A program made the translations under genes and the position numbers. Positions 34,619 to 44,800 of a stretch of DNA of 64,000 nucleotides are shown piece by piece. The stretch is taken from NCBI GenBank assembly GCA_031761405.1, contig JASEVX010000005.1, positions 4,707,391-4,771,390 of the forward strand. Direction: 5' to 3'. This DNA is from Serripes groenlandicus (Eukaryota > Mollusca > Bivalvia > Cardiida > Cardiidae). How positions within the stretch are numbered: the stretch's first letter is position 1; each line of letters begins with the position of its first letter. The notes beneath the pieces are model-generated. The model was not told the origin of the DNA and did no database searches. It worked only from the letters and a program-made list of their open reading frames with translations.

Positions 34619-35216
34619 ATATTGAACTGAGGAGCCAACCGTAGTTTCACCTCAATTGACTGATAAGAGTTAACATTTTTCCTACATAGTACATAATGGT
34701 ACGCACTTTTATCTTTTGAGAATATTTTGGCAAAAGGGGATATAATGCTTATAATTTCCCCTTTTGTCATAATATTTACAAGTCTAAATCAAAACATATA
34801 CTTTCAGTAATAGATAAGATTGTCAGCACAAATTCCGCATTTGGATAGTTTTAGTGTTAATTGCATAATAAGATCAATTTGCCTTTTTGTGTGGTAAGTT
34901 TTTGGTAATGAATCGTCTCAAGAGGCTTATAGTGCAATTCACGACTAAAAAGCAAAGACAACAATTCATGATCAGACTGATCTCTGCCTCACAAGGTTTC
35001 CCCCCCTTTTCGTATGGTGTGGTGCAAATCCTTTACACAACAAATTTGGGACAGAAGTGAAATAGATTTTCCGAATTTGTTAACTTATGTGTGGATAATC
35101 AAAATTAATTGGTGGGTATACCGATAATCATAATACAGTGTATATCATATATCTCATAATCGAAATAAAACGGAATGAGGTGCAAATAAGACAAAATGAA
35201 CAGTTTTGGACAATAA

Positions 35217-35597
35217 ACCCTTTCCCACATACGGCAAGAATTTCTGAATGCTAATCATGACAAGAGTTCACATTATTGTCGTCCACTCTAGATTGTGCGT
35301 TTGTAATCCGACAGCTTTGATTTTCAATTGCTCCATTTGCCACAATAATTTAAAATCTTACTATAATTTATGGAGTTTTCTATGTTTTGCACTTGATTAT
35401 TTCAAAGTCTGTCAAATCATTGAAATTGTTGTGGCAAAAGGAGAAATTGCTCATATTGAGCAATATCTGCATTTGTCACAATAATTTCACCACTTATCAA
35501 TTATCATACGATCATTTATAGAGATTTTTTTATATTTTGTACTTGATAATTTCAAAGTCATCTGCTGCAGATTTGTTTTATGTGGGAAATGGTTAAA
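35217..35597. mobile_element. Two overlapping or nested TTAA MITE remnants
   Basis: AAACCCTTTCCCACATAC at left, two successive GCCACAATAATTT/GTCACAATAATTTC centres, and GTGGGAAATGGTTAA at right. The total is too long for one copy. Confidence 0.6.
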
Positions 35598-35635
35598 CCC
35601 TTAGCCATTATCATGACTTACCGATAAACCAACTA

Positions 35636-36404
35636 GAAATACTGTGAGCAAAGCTCACTGAAGAATACCCCCGCTCCCCTCCCAAAGCATCGGATACAAT
35701 GGTAAAGTTTCTACTTTGCTGTTGAAATTCCAAATGTCTTCTGATCAAATAAATATCGAATGTTTCATAATATTTAGGAGGAGTAGCGCTTACAAGGTAT
35801 GTGCACAGGAGTCCCTCGCAGGTAACCTTTTAGTTGAATTATCTTCCCTTGGAAGAATCTGAGGAGAAAAATCTTTCTTCATGCATATCTACATATGATG
35901 TGTAGCCTTCATATACAGTTTGAATCAAATCAACTGAGCCCTTTAGGAGGAGTAGCACTTACAAGGTATGTGCACAGGAGTCCCTCGCAGGTAACCTTTA
36001 AGTTGAATTATCTCCCCTTGGAAGAATCCGAGGCGTATGATCTTCCTTCATGCATATCTACATATGATGTGTAACCTTCATGTAAAGTTTGAACCAAATC
36101 CATTGAGCCGTTTAGGAGGAGTAGCGCTTACAAGAAATGTGGAGGTATGTGCACAGGAGTCCCTCGCAGGTAACCTCTAAGTTGAATTATCTCCCCTTGG
36201 AAGAATCCGAGGCGTATGATCTTCCTTCATGCGTATCTACATATGATGTGTAACCTTCATGTAAAGTTTGAACCAAATCCATTGAGCCGTTTAGAAGGAG
36301 TAGTGCTTACAAGAAATGTGGACATACGAACAGACAGACATACGGACGGACAGACAGGGTGATTCCTATATACCCCCCAAACTTTGTTTGCGGGGGGTAT
36401 AAAA
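35636..36404 (+). mobile_element. Hairpin-ended tandem-core element, 169-bp units
   Basis: Opens with hairpin GTGAGCAAAGCTCAC followed by GAATACCCCC. Units begin TTAGGAGGAGTAG at 35774, 35943, 36112 and 36291. The tail is CAGACAGACATACGGACGGA CAGACAGG, and the terminal hairpin is TACCCCCCAAAC...GTTTGCGGGGGGTA. Layout parallels the other array elements in the window, but the sequence is unrelated. Confidence 0.8.
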
Positions 36405-37081
36405 ACAGATGTTCTGTGTGTCAGCATTTTTTGACAAAACATAATCATAACAGGGCGTGTGTTCAACAAGAATAGTTTTTGGTACAAATTGAAATTTATC
36501 ATAACCTCTTGTCCATTTATCTTTATTATTATATAAGTCACTTTCCATGATCAGTTTAACTCTTAATCATCTCATTCACTTAAAACACTGACCCTGCCAG
36601 GTTAAATATCCTACATAAAAGTTATATCTTCTACTGATATCAGCTTTACTGACTACAGTTTAAATTGTTCTAATCATAATGTTTGTGGATTTAAATGTTC
36701 TTTTTTTCTTATTTCTACATGTGCAACGAAATATTGCGGCTTCTCTTTGACGCTTTGCGTCAAACATTCGTCTTGTTTCTTCTTTTGTGTGACTGTCTTT
36801 AAAAAAATGGTCGCCATTTAAAAGTCTTGCGCTTTGTGTGTGAATTGAATGCATGGTATTTATTTTTTTATTTTTTTTAATTTTACGCCTAGTAACCAAT
36901 TACTATTGATAAGGGGTTTATTTGATTCATTGTTAACTATTTATGCTACACAAATGTAAACAATTACTTCATTTAAATTTATATTGGCTTTTCCTTGTTA
37001 AACAGATAGCTTTTTTGGACAATTGCTTTGCTTTTCTTGGAAAATACACTTGTTATATGTAGCCCTGAAGACTTTTAACCA
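36405..37081. other. Gene-free interval
   Basis: Nothing coding seen. It holds the inverted partial copy (36657-36777) of the GACGCAAAGCGTC-hairpin repeat otherwise found at 3081 and 5469. Confidence 0.5.
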
Positions 37082-37309
37082 TTAACCCCTTCCCTCATAC
37101 AACAATTCTGTAGCAGACGTCTTTGAACATATTTTGTTAAAACATAGAAAATCTCTATAATTGAATGGATAACCTATGACTAAAAGTGGAAAACATTGTG
37201 TCAAAAGGAGAAATTGCTTGTTTTGAGCAATTTCTTCTTTTGTCACTATGTTTTCAAAAAGCTGTCTGCGACAGAGGCGTCAAAGGGTCTATATGAGGGA
37301 AAGAGTTAA
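37082..37309 (-). mobile_element. TTAA palindromic MITE, near full length
   Basis: 228 bp, TTAACCCCTTCCCTCATA to TATGAGGGAAAGAGTTAA. Confidence 0.87.
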
Positions 37310-37465
37310 TATAAGTTTTGGTTTTGGTATTGAAAATATAAGAACAGGAATAATTACTTATATATTGTTTTCGTCTTTTTTCAAAACTGATCATTACTAT
37401 TAAATATAGTATTGTTTCCACTCATATTTTGCATCCTGTATAAAAATAATATTTTTAGATTTACA

Positions 37466-37646
37466 TTTACCTTTCCCTCATATAGACGCTTTCTGACACC
37501 TTTGCAGCAGACAGCTTTTTGAAAACATAGTGACAAAAGAAGAAATTGCTCAAAACACACTGTTATTCATAGGTTATCCATTAAATTATAGAGATTTCCC
37601 ATTTTTTGACAAAATATGTTCAAAGTCGTATGAGGGAAAGGGTTAA
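37466..37646 (+). mobile_element. TTAA palindromic MITE, internal deletion
   Basis: Young-type left end (TTTCCCTCATATAGACGC), deletion of most of the central hairpin right arm, right end TATGAGGGAAAGGGTTAA. Confidence 0.8.
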
Positions 37647-37790
37647 AATATAAAAGCATAGCTAATAAGCTGCTACATAGGAAATTAAGTTCAATTATTC
37701 AAAAATATAGATTCCTGGAACAAAACAAGATAAATAATTAAATAAAATATGAAGTTTTTTAAAGTAAAACATATTTTTATTAGAAAATAC

Positions 37791-37940
37791 TTACCAGTCA
37801 TTTAATACCTGATATATCATCTCTATACACCTTAATTATCCAAAAAAAACGCCCACGCTAGCATATCCCTCACGTATCCGTGACATACACGGCCGCCCGG
37901 AAGTACGGGCGCGCACGTGAGCGGGTAGTCACTTTTCATT
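37791..37940 (+). repeat. DIRS inverted terminal repeat, 3' copy (left)
   Basis: 150 bp matching 43891-44040 inverted, with one substitution in the A-run (near 37850). The GC-rich part contains hairpin-forming GCCCG...CGGGC and CTCACG...CGTGAG. Confidence 0.95.
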
Positions 37941-37987
37941 CACCGTTAAGTATTGGTGCCGACGCGGGGTTGGGAGGTGGGACTCTA

Positions 37988-38085
37988 TAAATGACTGGTA
38001 AGTATTTTCTAATAAAAATATGTTTTACTTTAAAAAACTTCATTTTTATATCAAAAATACATTACCAGTCATTTAATACCTGATG
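37988..38085 (+). repeat. DIRS internal complementary region (circle-junction copy)
   Basis: 37990-38043 is the exact inverse of the left tail plus terminal-repeat start (37749-37804). 38042-38085 is the inverse of the right terminus (about 44017-44060). The switch point is at 38042-38043 (AT). Confidence 0.93.
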
Positions 38086-38267
38086 ACTTCGTAGCATAGG
38101 ACGGGAGGTTCGACCAATACTTACTGTAGTTCCAGGTACGTAGTAGTATATTATTCCATATTTTTCAGAACAAACATACTTGATTCCAACGGTAGTATAA
38201 AGTGATAGTGGGGATTGAATAAATGTTCAATCGGTATTCACTTTATTTATGTGTTGGATTATAATAA

Positions 38268-39341
38268 TTAGCGAACAACTCGCTGAGAAGCCACAAGGGG
38301 ACCCAGAGAGAACAAGTTATCTGACTGACTAGCCATAGAACGTAAGTAGAAAGACGAAAAGGTAGATTGCGACTTCCATACTGCCGCTTGAAGAATCTCT
38401 TCAAGAGGAACATTATTAGAGAATGCCCAACTTGTAGAGAGAGCTCTAACCTCGTGCGGACGAATCCGCAGAAACGAGAGATCTCGACTAGACAGGTCTT
38501 TATAAGCTAATTTTATAGTAATAGATATCCAGCGGGAAATAGACGCCGCTGAAATATCTTTATCACCTATAAGAGGAAGAAATAACCTCTTTCTCCGACC
38601 CCGCGTCCCTTCAACTCTCTTAAGATAATGCTTAAGAGACCTAACGGGACAAAGGGTTCTGTCGGAATCAGAAGGACCACAGGTCGCCGAAAGGCTGGGA
38701 ACTGTGATTGGCGAAGGTGAAACCGAAGGTAATTGGTTTTTAGCCAGGAACCCCGGTTGACAGAGTAGAGTAAAAGAGCCATCAGACTCATTGAATCTGA
38801 TGTGCCCTGTTTCTACCGAAAGAGCATGTAACTCGCTCCTTCGACGAGCTGTAGCGAAAGCTAAAAGAAAGACGGTTTTATAAGTTAAAAACTTTAAAGA
38901 CGCCGATACTAGAGGCTCGTATGGAGCTCTAGTAAGCGACCAAAGGACGCAAGACAAATCCCATTTTGGAGTTAAACTCCTACAAACGGGTTTCTCTAAT
39001 TCGAACGAGCGTATAAGTTCCGAGAGAAACGGATTTGAACCAATACTCTCTCCCCCAATGAACTTAAACGTGTTCGATAACATAGAACGGTAGCCTTTCA
39101 CCGTACTAATTGCCAGTTGTTTTTCTTCGAAGAGAAAAAGAAGGAAATCGGCAATCCGAGTTACAGAGGGACACTCCGGATTGATCGACCTTGTACCACA
39201 CCAATCTGAGAAAACTTTCCACTTGGAATCATAAACGATTCTAGTGGATCGTCTTCTTGATTGTGCGATACGAGAGGCAACTTTTTGAGAAAAGTTTCTC
39301 TCTCGGACAGAACGCTTGATAATGTCCAGGCGTGAAGATGT
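38268..39341 (-). CDS. DIRS tyrosine recombinase (-1 frame relative to the RT ORF)
   Basis: The frame stays open from 41153, but only the last 340 or so codons look like a real protein; upstream of about 39340 it is the out-of-frame shadow of RT/RNase H. Numbering from 41153, the catalytic residues are R771 (ARRRSELHAL), H900 and R903 (RPHEVRAL) and Y936 (FSSFYLR), the R-HxxR-Y signature. N-terminal core-binding-like helices (KWKVFSDWC, ISTVKGYRSML) precede it. No ATG lies near the start of the conserved part, so expression probably needs a -1 frameshift or reinitiation; I did not find a clear slippery heptamer. It overlaps the end of the RT ORF by about 180 bp. Confidence 0.9.
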   Translation of the reverse strand, partial: TSSRLDIIKRSVRERNFSQKVASRIAQSRRRSTRIVYDSKWKVFSDWCGTRSINPECPSVTRIADFLLFLFEEKQLAISTVKGYRSMLSNTFKFIGGESIGSNPFLSELIRSFELEKPVCRSLTPKWDLSCVLWSLTRAPYEPLVSASLKFLTYKTVFLLAFATARRRSELHALSVETGHIRFNESDGSFTLLCQPGFLAKNQLPSVSPSPITVPSLSATCGPSDSDRTLCPVRSLKHYLKRVEGTRGRRKRLFLPLIGDKDISAASISRWISITIKLAYKDLSSRDLSFLRIRPHEVRALSTSWAFSNNVPLEEILQAAVWKSQSTFSSFYLRSMASQSDNLFSLGPLVASQRVVR

Positions 39342-42300
39342 AGCATTGCCAGGTTGGGATGAAGACGCCGACCTGGTTGCTGAAACAGTACGTCTTCTTG
39401 AATAGGAAGTCGTATTGGATTTGCCGAGAGACAGGCCAGGAGGTCGCTGAACCACGACCTCTGGGGCCAACAGGGTGCTATCAACAGTATTTTGCACTGT
39501 TGCGAGCGAAGAACCTTTTGAAGTACGATCGGAACCAGTATGAACGGGGGAAACGCATACCCGAACAGGAGGTTCCAATCGAGGGTCAGTGCGTCCACTG
39601 CCCAAGCTGCAGGATCGTACATCGGGGATACATAAAGTGGTAGCCGATGATTGACTCTGGTGGCGAAAAGATCCACCAGGGGTGTCCCGATCCGCATGAA
39701 CACTGAGTTCAACACACTCTGGTTCAATGTCCATTCTGCCGGAAGAATTTTGTTCTGGCGGGATAGACTGTCTGCTAAGACATTCAGACGACCTGGGACG
39801 TGTTTTACCAGAAGTACTAACGACGTCGCCTGACACCAAAGGAGTAACTTCCAAGTCTCTAAAAAGAGAAGATGGGAGTGCGTTCCTCCTTGCCTGCGAA
39901 TGTACGACACAACAGTAGTATTGTCCGTCGACAACAAAACAGTTTTGTTCGCAACGGAGGCAGAGAACTGATTGAGGGCTAGCAGGACCGCCCTCAGTTC
40001 CAAGTTGTTTATGTGAAAACACTTCTCCTCCGCTGTCCACATGCCCTGGGCTGTTAGGCCCTGCGGCTCTAAATGAGCTCCCCAACCCGCAGCACTGGCA
40101 TCTGTAAAAAGGTACAGATCCGGAGGTGGTGTGAGTAAGGGTACCCCTTCTTGATAGATTAACGGATCCAGCCACCACCGAAGGTGGGACTTGAAGAAAT
40201 CCGTCAGAGCTATCTCCTGATCCAGTGAGTCCACAGACGGACGCCACCGGGACAGAAAAAGAAACTGAAGGGGTCGCATGTGGAGCCTTCCTAGAAAGAC
40301 TAGGTCGGCTGCTGCACTCAGGGAACCCAGAAGTGACAGCATGGATCGGGCTGTTACTGCAGCCTGATCCAGAGCGAGACCGATTTTCTGTAACAGAGAA
40401 TCGACTCTGTCCGAAGGTACTTGAATTACCGCTAAGTCGGTGAGAAACGTCATACCCACGAACGTGAACCTCTTTGACGGAATTAATTCCGACTTCTGCG
40501 TGTTGGGTATTAAACCCAATCGCAGAATGGTCCGCCAGGCTAGGGACAGATCGTGAAGTAAAAGTACACGATCCGTCCTGTGGAGAAGCCAATCGTCGAA
40601 GTATTGAAGAAGTTGGGGTCCTTTCCTGCGAAGGAAGGCTCCCACAGTACTGATTATCTTCGTAAACACTCGAGGGGCGGACTTGAGGCCGAAGGGAAGA
40701 GCCCTGAATTGGAACACTTCTCCCTCTATCACAAACCGAAGGTATTTCCTCGAGGAGGATGCGATCGGGATGTGATAATAGGCGTCTGTTAGATCTAGAG
40801 AGACCGCCCAGTCGCCTTTCCGAATTGCTACTCGGATGGAGCGGGTCGACTCCATTTTGAATTTCTCGACCGGAATCAATAGATTTAGCGCAGATAAATC
40901 TATAACCGGTCTCCACCTGCCGTCTTTCTTCGGAACAAGAAAAAGACGGCTGTAGAAACCCCGAGAATTGGGGTTGAGAACCCTCTCTATGGCATTCTTT
41001 TTCAGAAGTGATGAAATCACCTCCGACATGGCCGGATGACGTGATGACATGTCGATCGGCACGCTTGTCAGCGGAGGGGGGGAAATGAAGGGAATCAGAT
41101 ACCCTTCCTGTATCACAGACAAAATCCAACGATCCTCTGTGATACTTTCCCACTCTTCCGTGAAAAATGACAGGCGGCCCCCGACTGCAATCTCCGACCT
41201 TGGGATTGTCATAGAGAGGAGCGAATCCCTAGGAGTAGAGACTTGAACAGAAGCGGGTGCAGTTAACCCCAGTTTAGCTGCATCCCCGTCTAAAGCTGGC
41301 ACTTTGACAGGGAAGAACTCCTTAGACGTAGAATACGGTTTAGGATTGACCCATTCCTTAGAAATGGGTCCTGGGACCGACCAGCCTGACGGCAAAGCCT
41401 CTAGAGACCTGGTCGACTGCAATTGGTCTAACAACCTGCCCAAGTTGTTAGCTTGAGGAAGTAATTGCACTGGCGTAAAAGCCTGTACATTAAGCTCCTC
41501 TAGGCTCGAAAGGTTTTTCCGACGTGGGGGAGCGTCAACCTTAGGGCATAAAGTATCCGGCACCACCCGAAATACTTCGTCAATAGCCTGCTGAAAAGAC
41601 CAACGCTCTGCAGCTGGCTCCTCATCGGAAGGAGACCCATTTCCCTCATCATCGTTAGACGAAGATGAAGGGTTGTGTGTACTCCTATGAGGTTGATTAC
41701 TCGGTCTCCCAACCGGTAGATCAATGTCCGACTCAGACATGGATAATTCAGAATAATCCATGTTCTGCCGAAGATTTTGTGAAGCAGGCCCCCTCTCCGC
41801 AGCAGAGGGCGGCCGTACAAGATCTTCTGCCGGGGCCGAACTAACCGTATGGGACGGTCTCGGCCTCTCGTTCACAGAATGACGCAATGTATTCTGATCC
41901 CGAGGTTGCCTATAATCGGACTGCCTATCAAGTAGGTGTCCCCCCGAGAGCAGTAAATTCCCATGAGATGGGTAATGCTGATCCCGGTAGGCTGTTGAAC
42001 TCTGTCTAACACCTAACGGTTCCATATTATGGACCGGTGGCTGGTATTGAGGAGCAGCATATTGTCTTGCGACATACACTGTCCCCCCAGGGGAAGAAAA
42101 AGATTTTTCGTAACCCCCATACCCGATGGAAGACAGAGGAATAACCGAACCCGGTGCAACACCAGGGTTAAAATTATTCTGATTCTGTAGTGGAGCAGAG
42201 ATCGATCGATAATTAGAATCGATTCGGTCTATCACCACAGAACCCGTGCCTTGACGCGCCATGTGTACATAGTCGTCTGGCAGTGTAGACGAGGCATTAA

Positions 42301-43402
42301 AAAATGCCCCACTACTCGGTTGGCCTGTGTTTACATAAGACACTGGGGTTTGTGTCGTATTCACAGGCGTGACCGATTGGCCCGTAGCACCATAACGAAA
42401 TGGGCTACTGACCTGATGCGGCATGTCTCCATGCGCGCGATTTTTGTCAGTCGTCGAATCAATTAAGATAGTCTGACTGCCAGGATGAATCGGTGCTAAA
42501 CGATCAACCTTTTGCCTGGCTGGGTCCTTGCAATCGGACCTTTGCCCTGTCGCATCACAGATACGTGAGCGACTACCTGGTCTAGTCATGGCAACGTGAC
42601 TGACTGGCCCAGTCCAGTCCAACCCGGACTGACTGGTGAAAGGTCGCGTCATTAACGAATGACTCCTCTCCGGTTGCCCGGTGACCTGACGTGCCTCGGT
42701 ATTTGGGTTTTGTTGCTCAGCCCAACAAAACCCAGGTTGACTATGCATAGGCAGGAGTGAAGCTGCACTATACAAAGTCTCCGGAACACTACGTCCCCCA
42801 ACGTATGTAACCGGTACTCTGCAGCTGTCCGAAGACCGCTGTAGCCCAGAGTATGGTGTCGGATTGGTACAACCTGCGGTTTCCCGGAAAGCTACCAAAG
42901 GCACTCCTTCTTGCGAAGGCCCAGCCCTAACACCAGGCGACAGATGGCGAGGTTCAGCGGTTAAATGATCCAGCTGAGCATTTTCCCCGCTGTTTCCGTA
43001 CGGTTTCTGAAGTTTCCCGACGGAGCAACTCTCACCCAAAGCTACCATCCGAATTTCCTCAGCGCGCGGAAAAACGGCTGTGTTGAGCGGAGAAGAAGGC
43101 TCAGCATCGCCCTTCGACTCGCTCAACACCGTTGCAGAGTCCGGTTGGGAGAACCCCTCGAACTCTGCCTCACTCGATGAAGATAAAGGCACCCTCTTAG
43201 GGGTCTTCTTTATCTTCCTGCTTTTACGAGTCTTACTCCGCACGACCTTTTTCCAAACGGAAATAGGCCATGTCGAGCAGTACTCGCAAGGTGAAGCCTG
43301 TGTGCATTTGGTGCACACAACGCAGGTCGGATGTGAATCCCATAGGTGTACAGCATGACCACATGGGCTCCGCATCCCTTCACCAGTAATTGACATTGAC
43401 AT
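39161..43402 (-). CDS. DIRS polyprotein: Cys-rich N-terminus, reverse transcriptase, RNase H, C-terminal DIRS domain
   Basis: 1413 codons from ATG (MSMSITGEGMRSPCGH). Residues about 14-45 form a Cys/His cluster (CGHAVHLW, CVVC, CTKC, CEYC), likely nucleic-acid binding and typical of the Gag-like start of DIRS elements. Residues 50-700 are Ser/Pro/Gln-rich and low complexity. The RT spans about 790-1010 with FLVPKKDGRWRPVIDLSALN and the catalytic YFDD at 934-937. RNase H follows with D1101 (LFTDAS), E1135 (NLELRAV), D1160 (STDNTT) and D1211 (ADSLSR). The segment with DLFATRVNHRLPLYVSP and YAFPPF is the conserved domain after RNase H in DIRS elements, at the position described as methyltransferase-like. 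In many DIRS elements the Gag-like part is a separate ORF; here it is continuous with RT. Confidence 0.92.
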   Translation of the reverse strand: MSMSITGEGMRSPCGHAVHLWDSHPTCVVCTKCTQASPCEYCSTWPISVWKKVVRSKTRKSRKIKKTPKRVPLSSSSEAEFEGFSQPDSATVLSESKGDAEPSSPLNTAVFPRAEEIRMVALGESCSVGKLQKPYGNSGENAQLDHLTAEPRHLSPGVRAGPSQEGVPLVAFRETAGCTNPTPYSGLQRSSDSCRVPVTYVGGRSVPETLYSAASLLPMHSQPGFCWAEQQNPNTEARQVTGQPERSHSLMTRPFTSQSGLDWTGPVSHVAMTRPGSRSRICDATGQRSDCKDPARQKVDRLAPIHPGSQTILIDSTTDKNRAHGDMPHQVSSPFRYGATGQSVTPVNTTQTPVSYVNTGQPSSGAFFNASSTLPDDYVHMARQGTGSVVIDRIDSNYRSISAPLQNQNNFNPGVAPGSVIPLSSIGYGGYEKSFSSPGGTVYVARQYAAPQYQPPVHNMEPLGVRQSSTAYRDQHYPSHGNLLLSGGHLLDRQSDYRQPRDQNTLRHSVNERPRPSHTVSSAPAEDLVRPPSAAERGPASQNLRQNMDYSELSMSESDIDLPVGRPSNQPHRSTHNPSSSSNDDEGNGSPSDEEPAAERWSFQQAIDEVFRVVPDTLCPKVDAPPRRKNLSSLEELNVQAFTPVQLLPQANNLGRLLDQLQSTRSLEALPSGWSVPGPISKEWVNPKPYSTSKEFFPVKVPALDGDAAKLGLTAPASVQVSTPRDSLLSMTIPRSEIAVGGRLSFFTEEWESITEDRWILSVIQEGYLIPFISPPPLTSVPIDMSSRHPAMSEVISSLLKKNAIERVLNPNSRGFYSRLFLVPKKDGRWRPVIDLSALNLLIPVEKFKMESTRSIRVAIRKGDWAVSLDLTDAYYHIPIASSSRKYLRFVIEGEVFQFRALPFGLKSAPRVFTKIISTVGAFLRRKGPQLLQYFDDWLLHRTDRVLLLHDLSLAWRTILRLGLIPNTQKSELIPSKRFTFVGMTFLTDLAVIQVPSDRVDSLLQKIGLALDQAAVTARSMLSLLGSLSAAADLVFLGRLHMRPLQFLFLSRWRPSVDSLDQEIALTDFFKSHLRWWLDPLIYQEGVPLLTPPPDLYLFTDASAAGWGAHLEPQGLTAQGMWTAEEKCFHINNLELRAVLLALNQFSASVANKTVLLSTDNTTVVSYIRRQGGTHSHLLFLETWKLLLWCQATSLVLLVKHVPGRLNVLADSLSRQNKILPAEWTLNQSVLNSVFMRIGTPLVDLFATRVNHRLPLYVSPMYDPAAWAVDALTLDWNLLFGYAFPPFILVPIVLQKVLRSQQCKILLIAPCWPQRSWFSDLLACLSANPIRLPIQEDVLFQQPGRRLHPNLAMLHLHAWTLSSVLSERETFLKKLPLVSHNQEDDPLESFMIPSGKFSQIGVVQGRSIRSVPL

Positions 43403-43890
43403 AATTCAAAAATACTCACCAAACAGGAAATAATCCGTATATAATCCGTTTATAATCCGTTTTAGTATATATATCCACACTACGGTGACACCGGCAGTTT
43501 GGACACGTAAATTGAAAATAAATTTGTTTCAAATTTTTTTCACAAATATTGAAATAGGACAGTCAACAATTCATACAGCAATAGTTAAAGTAGCATACTA
43601 TCGCTAACAGGGTAGGGAAAAAGTATTGAAAACAGCAAGACTTCCGCACCCGAAGACGGTAACTGAAATTAGCGGGTGGGGTAAACCACGTGCTTCTCAG
43701 CGTATCGTCTGCTACAAAACAATAAATACAGCAATAAAGTAAATAATTTACGGCTGTGACGTTAATGTAGACAAAATATCTTTGGACAATTAAATGTTTA
43801 TAAGGCAGGGCCTTATGAAACAAAAGAGTTAATTGGAAGAAGAAAATAATAATATAAATTTTTCTTATCGACTACTCCGGTGAATCCAAA

Positions 43891-44040
43891 AATGAAAAGT
43901 GACTACCCGCTCACGTGCGCGCCCGTACTTCCGGGCGGCCGTGTATGTCACGGATACGTGAGGGATATGCTAGCGTGGGCTTTTTTTTTGGATAATTAAG
44001 GTGTATAGAGATGATATATCAGGTATTAAATGACTGGTAA
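43891..44040 (-). repeat. DIRS inverted terminal repeat, 5' copy (right)
   Basis: Partner of 37791-37940. It precedes the 5' untranslated part of the element, which also has three TATAATCCGT-like repeats at 43430-43463. Confidence 0.95.
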
Positions 44041-44060
44041 TGTATTTTTGATATAAAAAT

Positions 44061-44800
44061 ACCTGTGTTTACAGTGTTTACACCTGTCTGATTTCCGTGA
44101 TGGATGTCAGTCACCCGGATCGCTTTGGTTGTTATAGTCCGGTAACCTTTCAAAACAAATACAGGTTGGCGTTTTCATAACAGAGTCGGTATTCAATTTT
44201 AGTGTCTGTGAAAAAGAGTTTAATAGATAATATCCTGACAGACATAATAGTATGAGGCATTGCTGAGACGGAAAACATTTTAAATAAAAATTTAGACGAA
44301 TCTTGTTACGGATGCCGGATATCGGGTACCGGATATCAAAAGGCGTCAAAGGAATTTGACAAGCGCTCACGGTACACAGATTTTGTTTACACAGGCAACT
44401 GGTTATTTGTCAAATTTACAGGTAAAATTTCAGATTATCATGAACGTTTATGACAAATTTATACTTTTGGGTATGATAATCATATACACTTTTAATCCCA
44501 CAACCTCTTTAGCGCAGATGTATCGTCATTGCTCATTTCGGAATGAGTTGTGCTGCACACGTTTTGTTGCAGTCACAATCAGATTTGTCACTTGTTTTCT
44601 TATTTCTTCTACGATGGTAAGGTTCATGGTCCTGTTGGTGTGTCTAGTAGAACTATGATAACGATTTACATTGATAAAACAACAGAATTATTTTCTGGAA
44701 GAACGACAGGTACCTAACCTCTGCACACTCTTGTAATGGGAATGGGTAATAGGTACAAATATCACTTCTACCTCCTTACTGTAGAAGTCAGCTTTCATAG
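44061..44800. other. Gene-free interval right of the DIRS element
   Basis: No exon supported. A 100-codon open frame at 44356-44658 has no recognisable domain and no splice context. GATGCCGGATATCGGGTACC at about 44307 is a short palindrome-rich patch. Confidence 0.35.

Larger units (their letters stand above)
37749..44060 (-). mobile_element. Full-length DIRS-type (tyrosine recombinase) retrotransposon
   Basis: About 6.3 kb on the minus strand. It carries 150-bp inverted terminal repeats, unequal outer tails, an internal complementary region (37988-38085) and two long open frames covering RT, RNase H and tyrosine recombinase. DIRS elements replicate by reverse transcription, circularise and integrate through the recombinase without target duplication (family knowledge). 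The internal region joins the inverse of the left tail (ending at base 37749-37751) to the inverse of the right tail (ending at 44060), which fixes the element ends by its own sequence. The shared dinucleotide AT occurs at both ends and at the junction. Both ORFs are uninterrupted and the repeats differ at one base by eye, so this is a young, possibly active copy. Confidence 0.93.

Noticed and set aside
39341..41153. N-terminal 600 codons of the 961-codon DIRS frame as a protein
   Set aside because: Ser/Arg-rich out-of-frame shadow of the RT/RNase H coding sequence; only the recombinase end has motifs.
44356..44658. 100-codon open frame between the DIRS element and CAPS2
   Set aside because: No recognisable domain, codon bias or splice context; hydrophobic composition is expected in AT-rich DNA.
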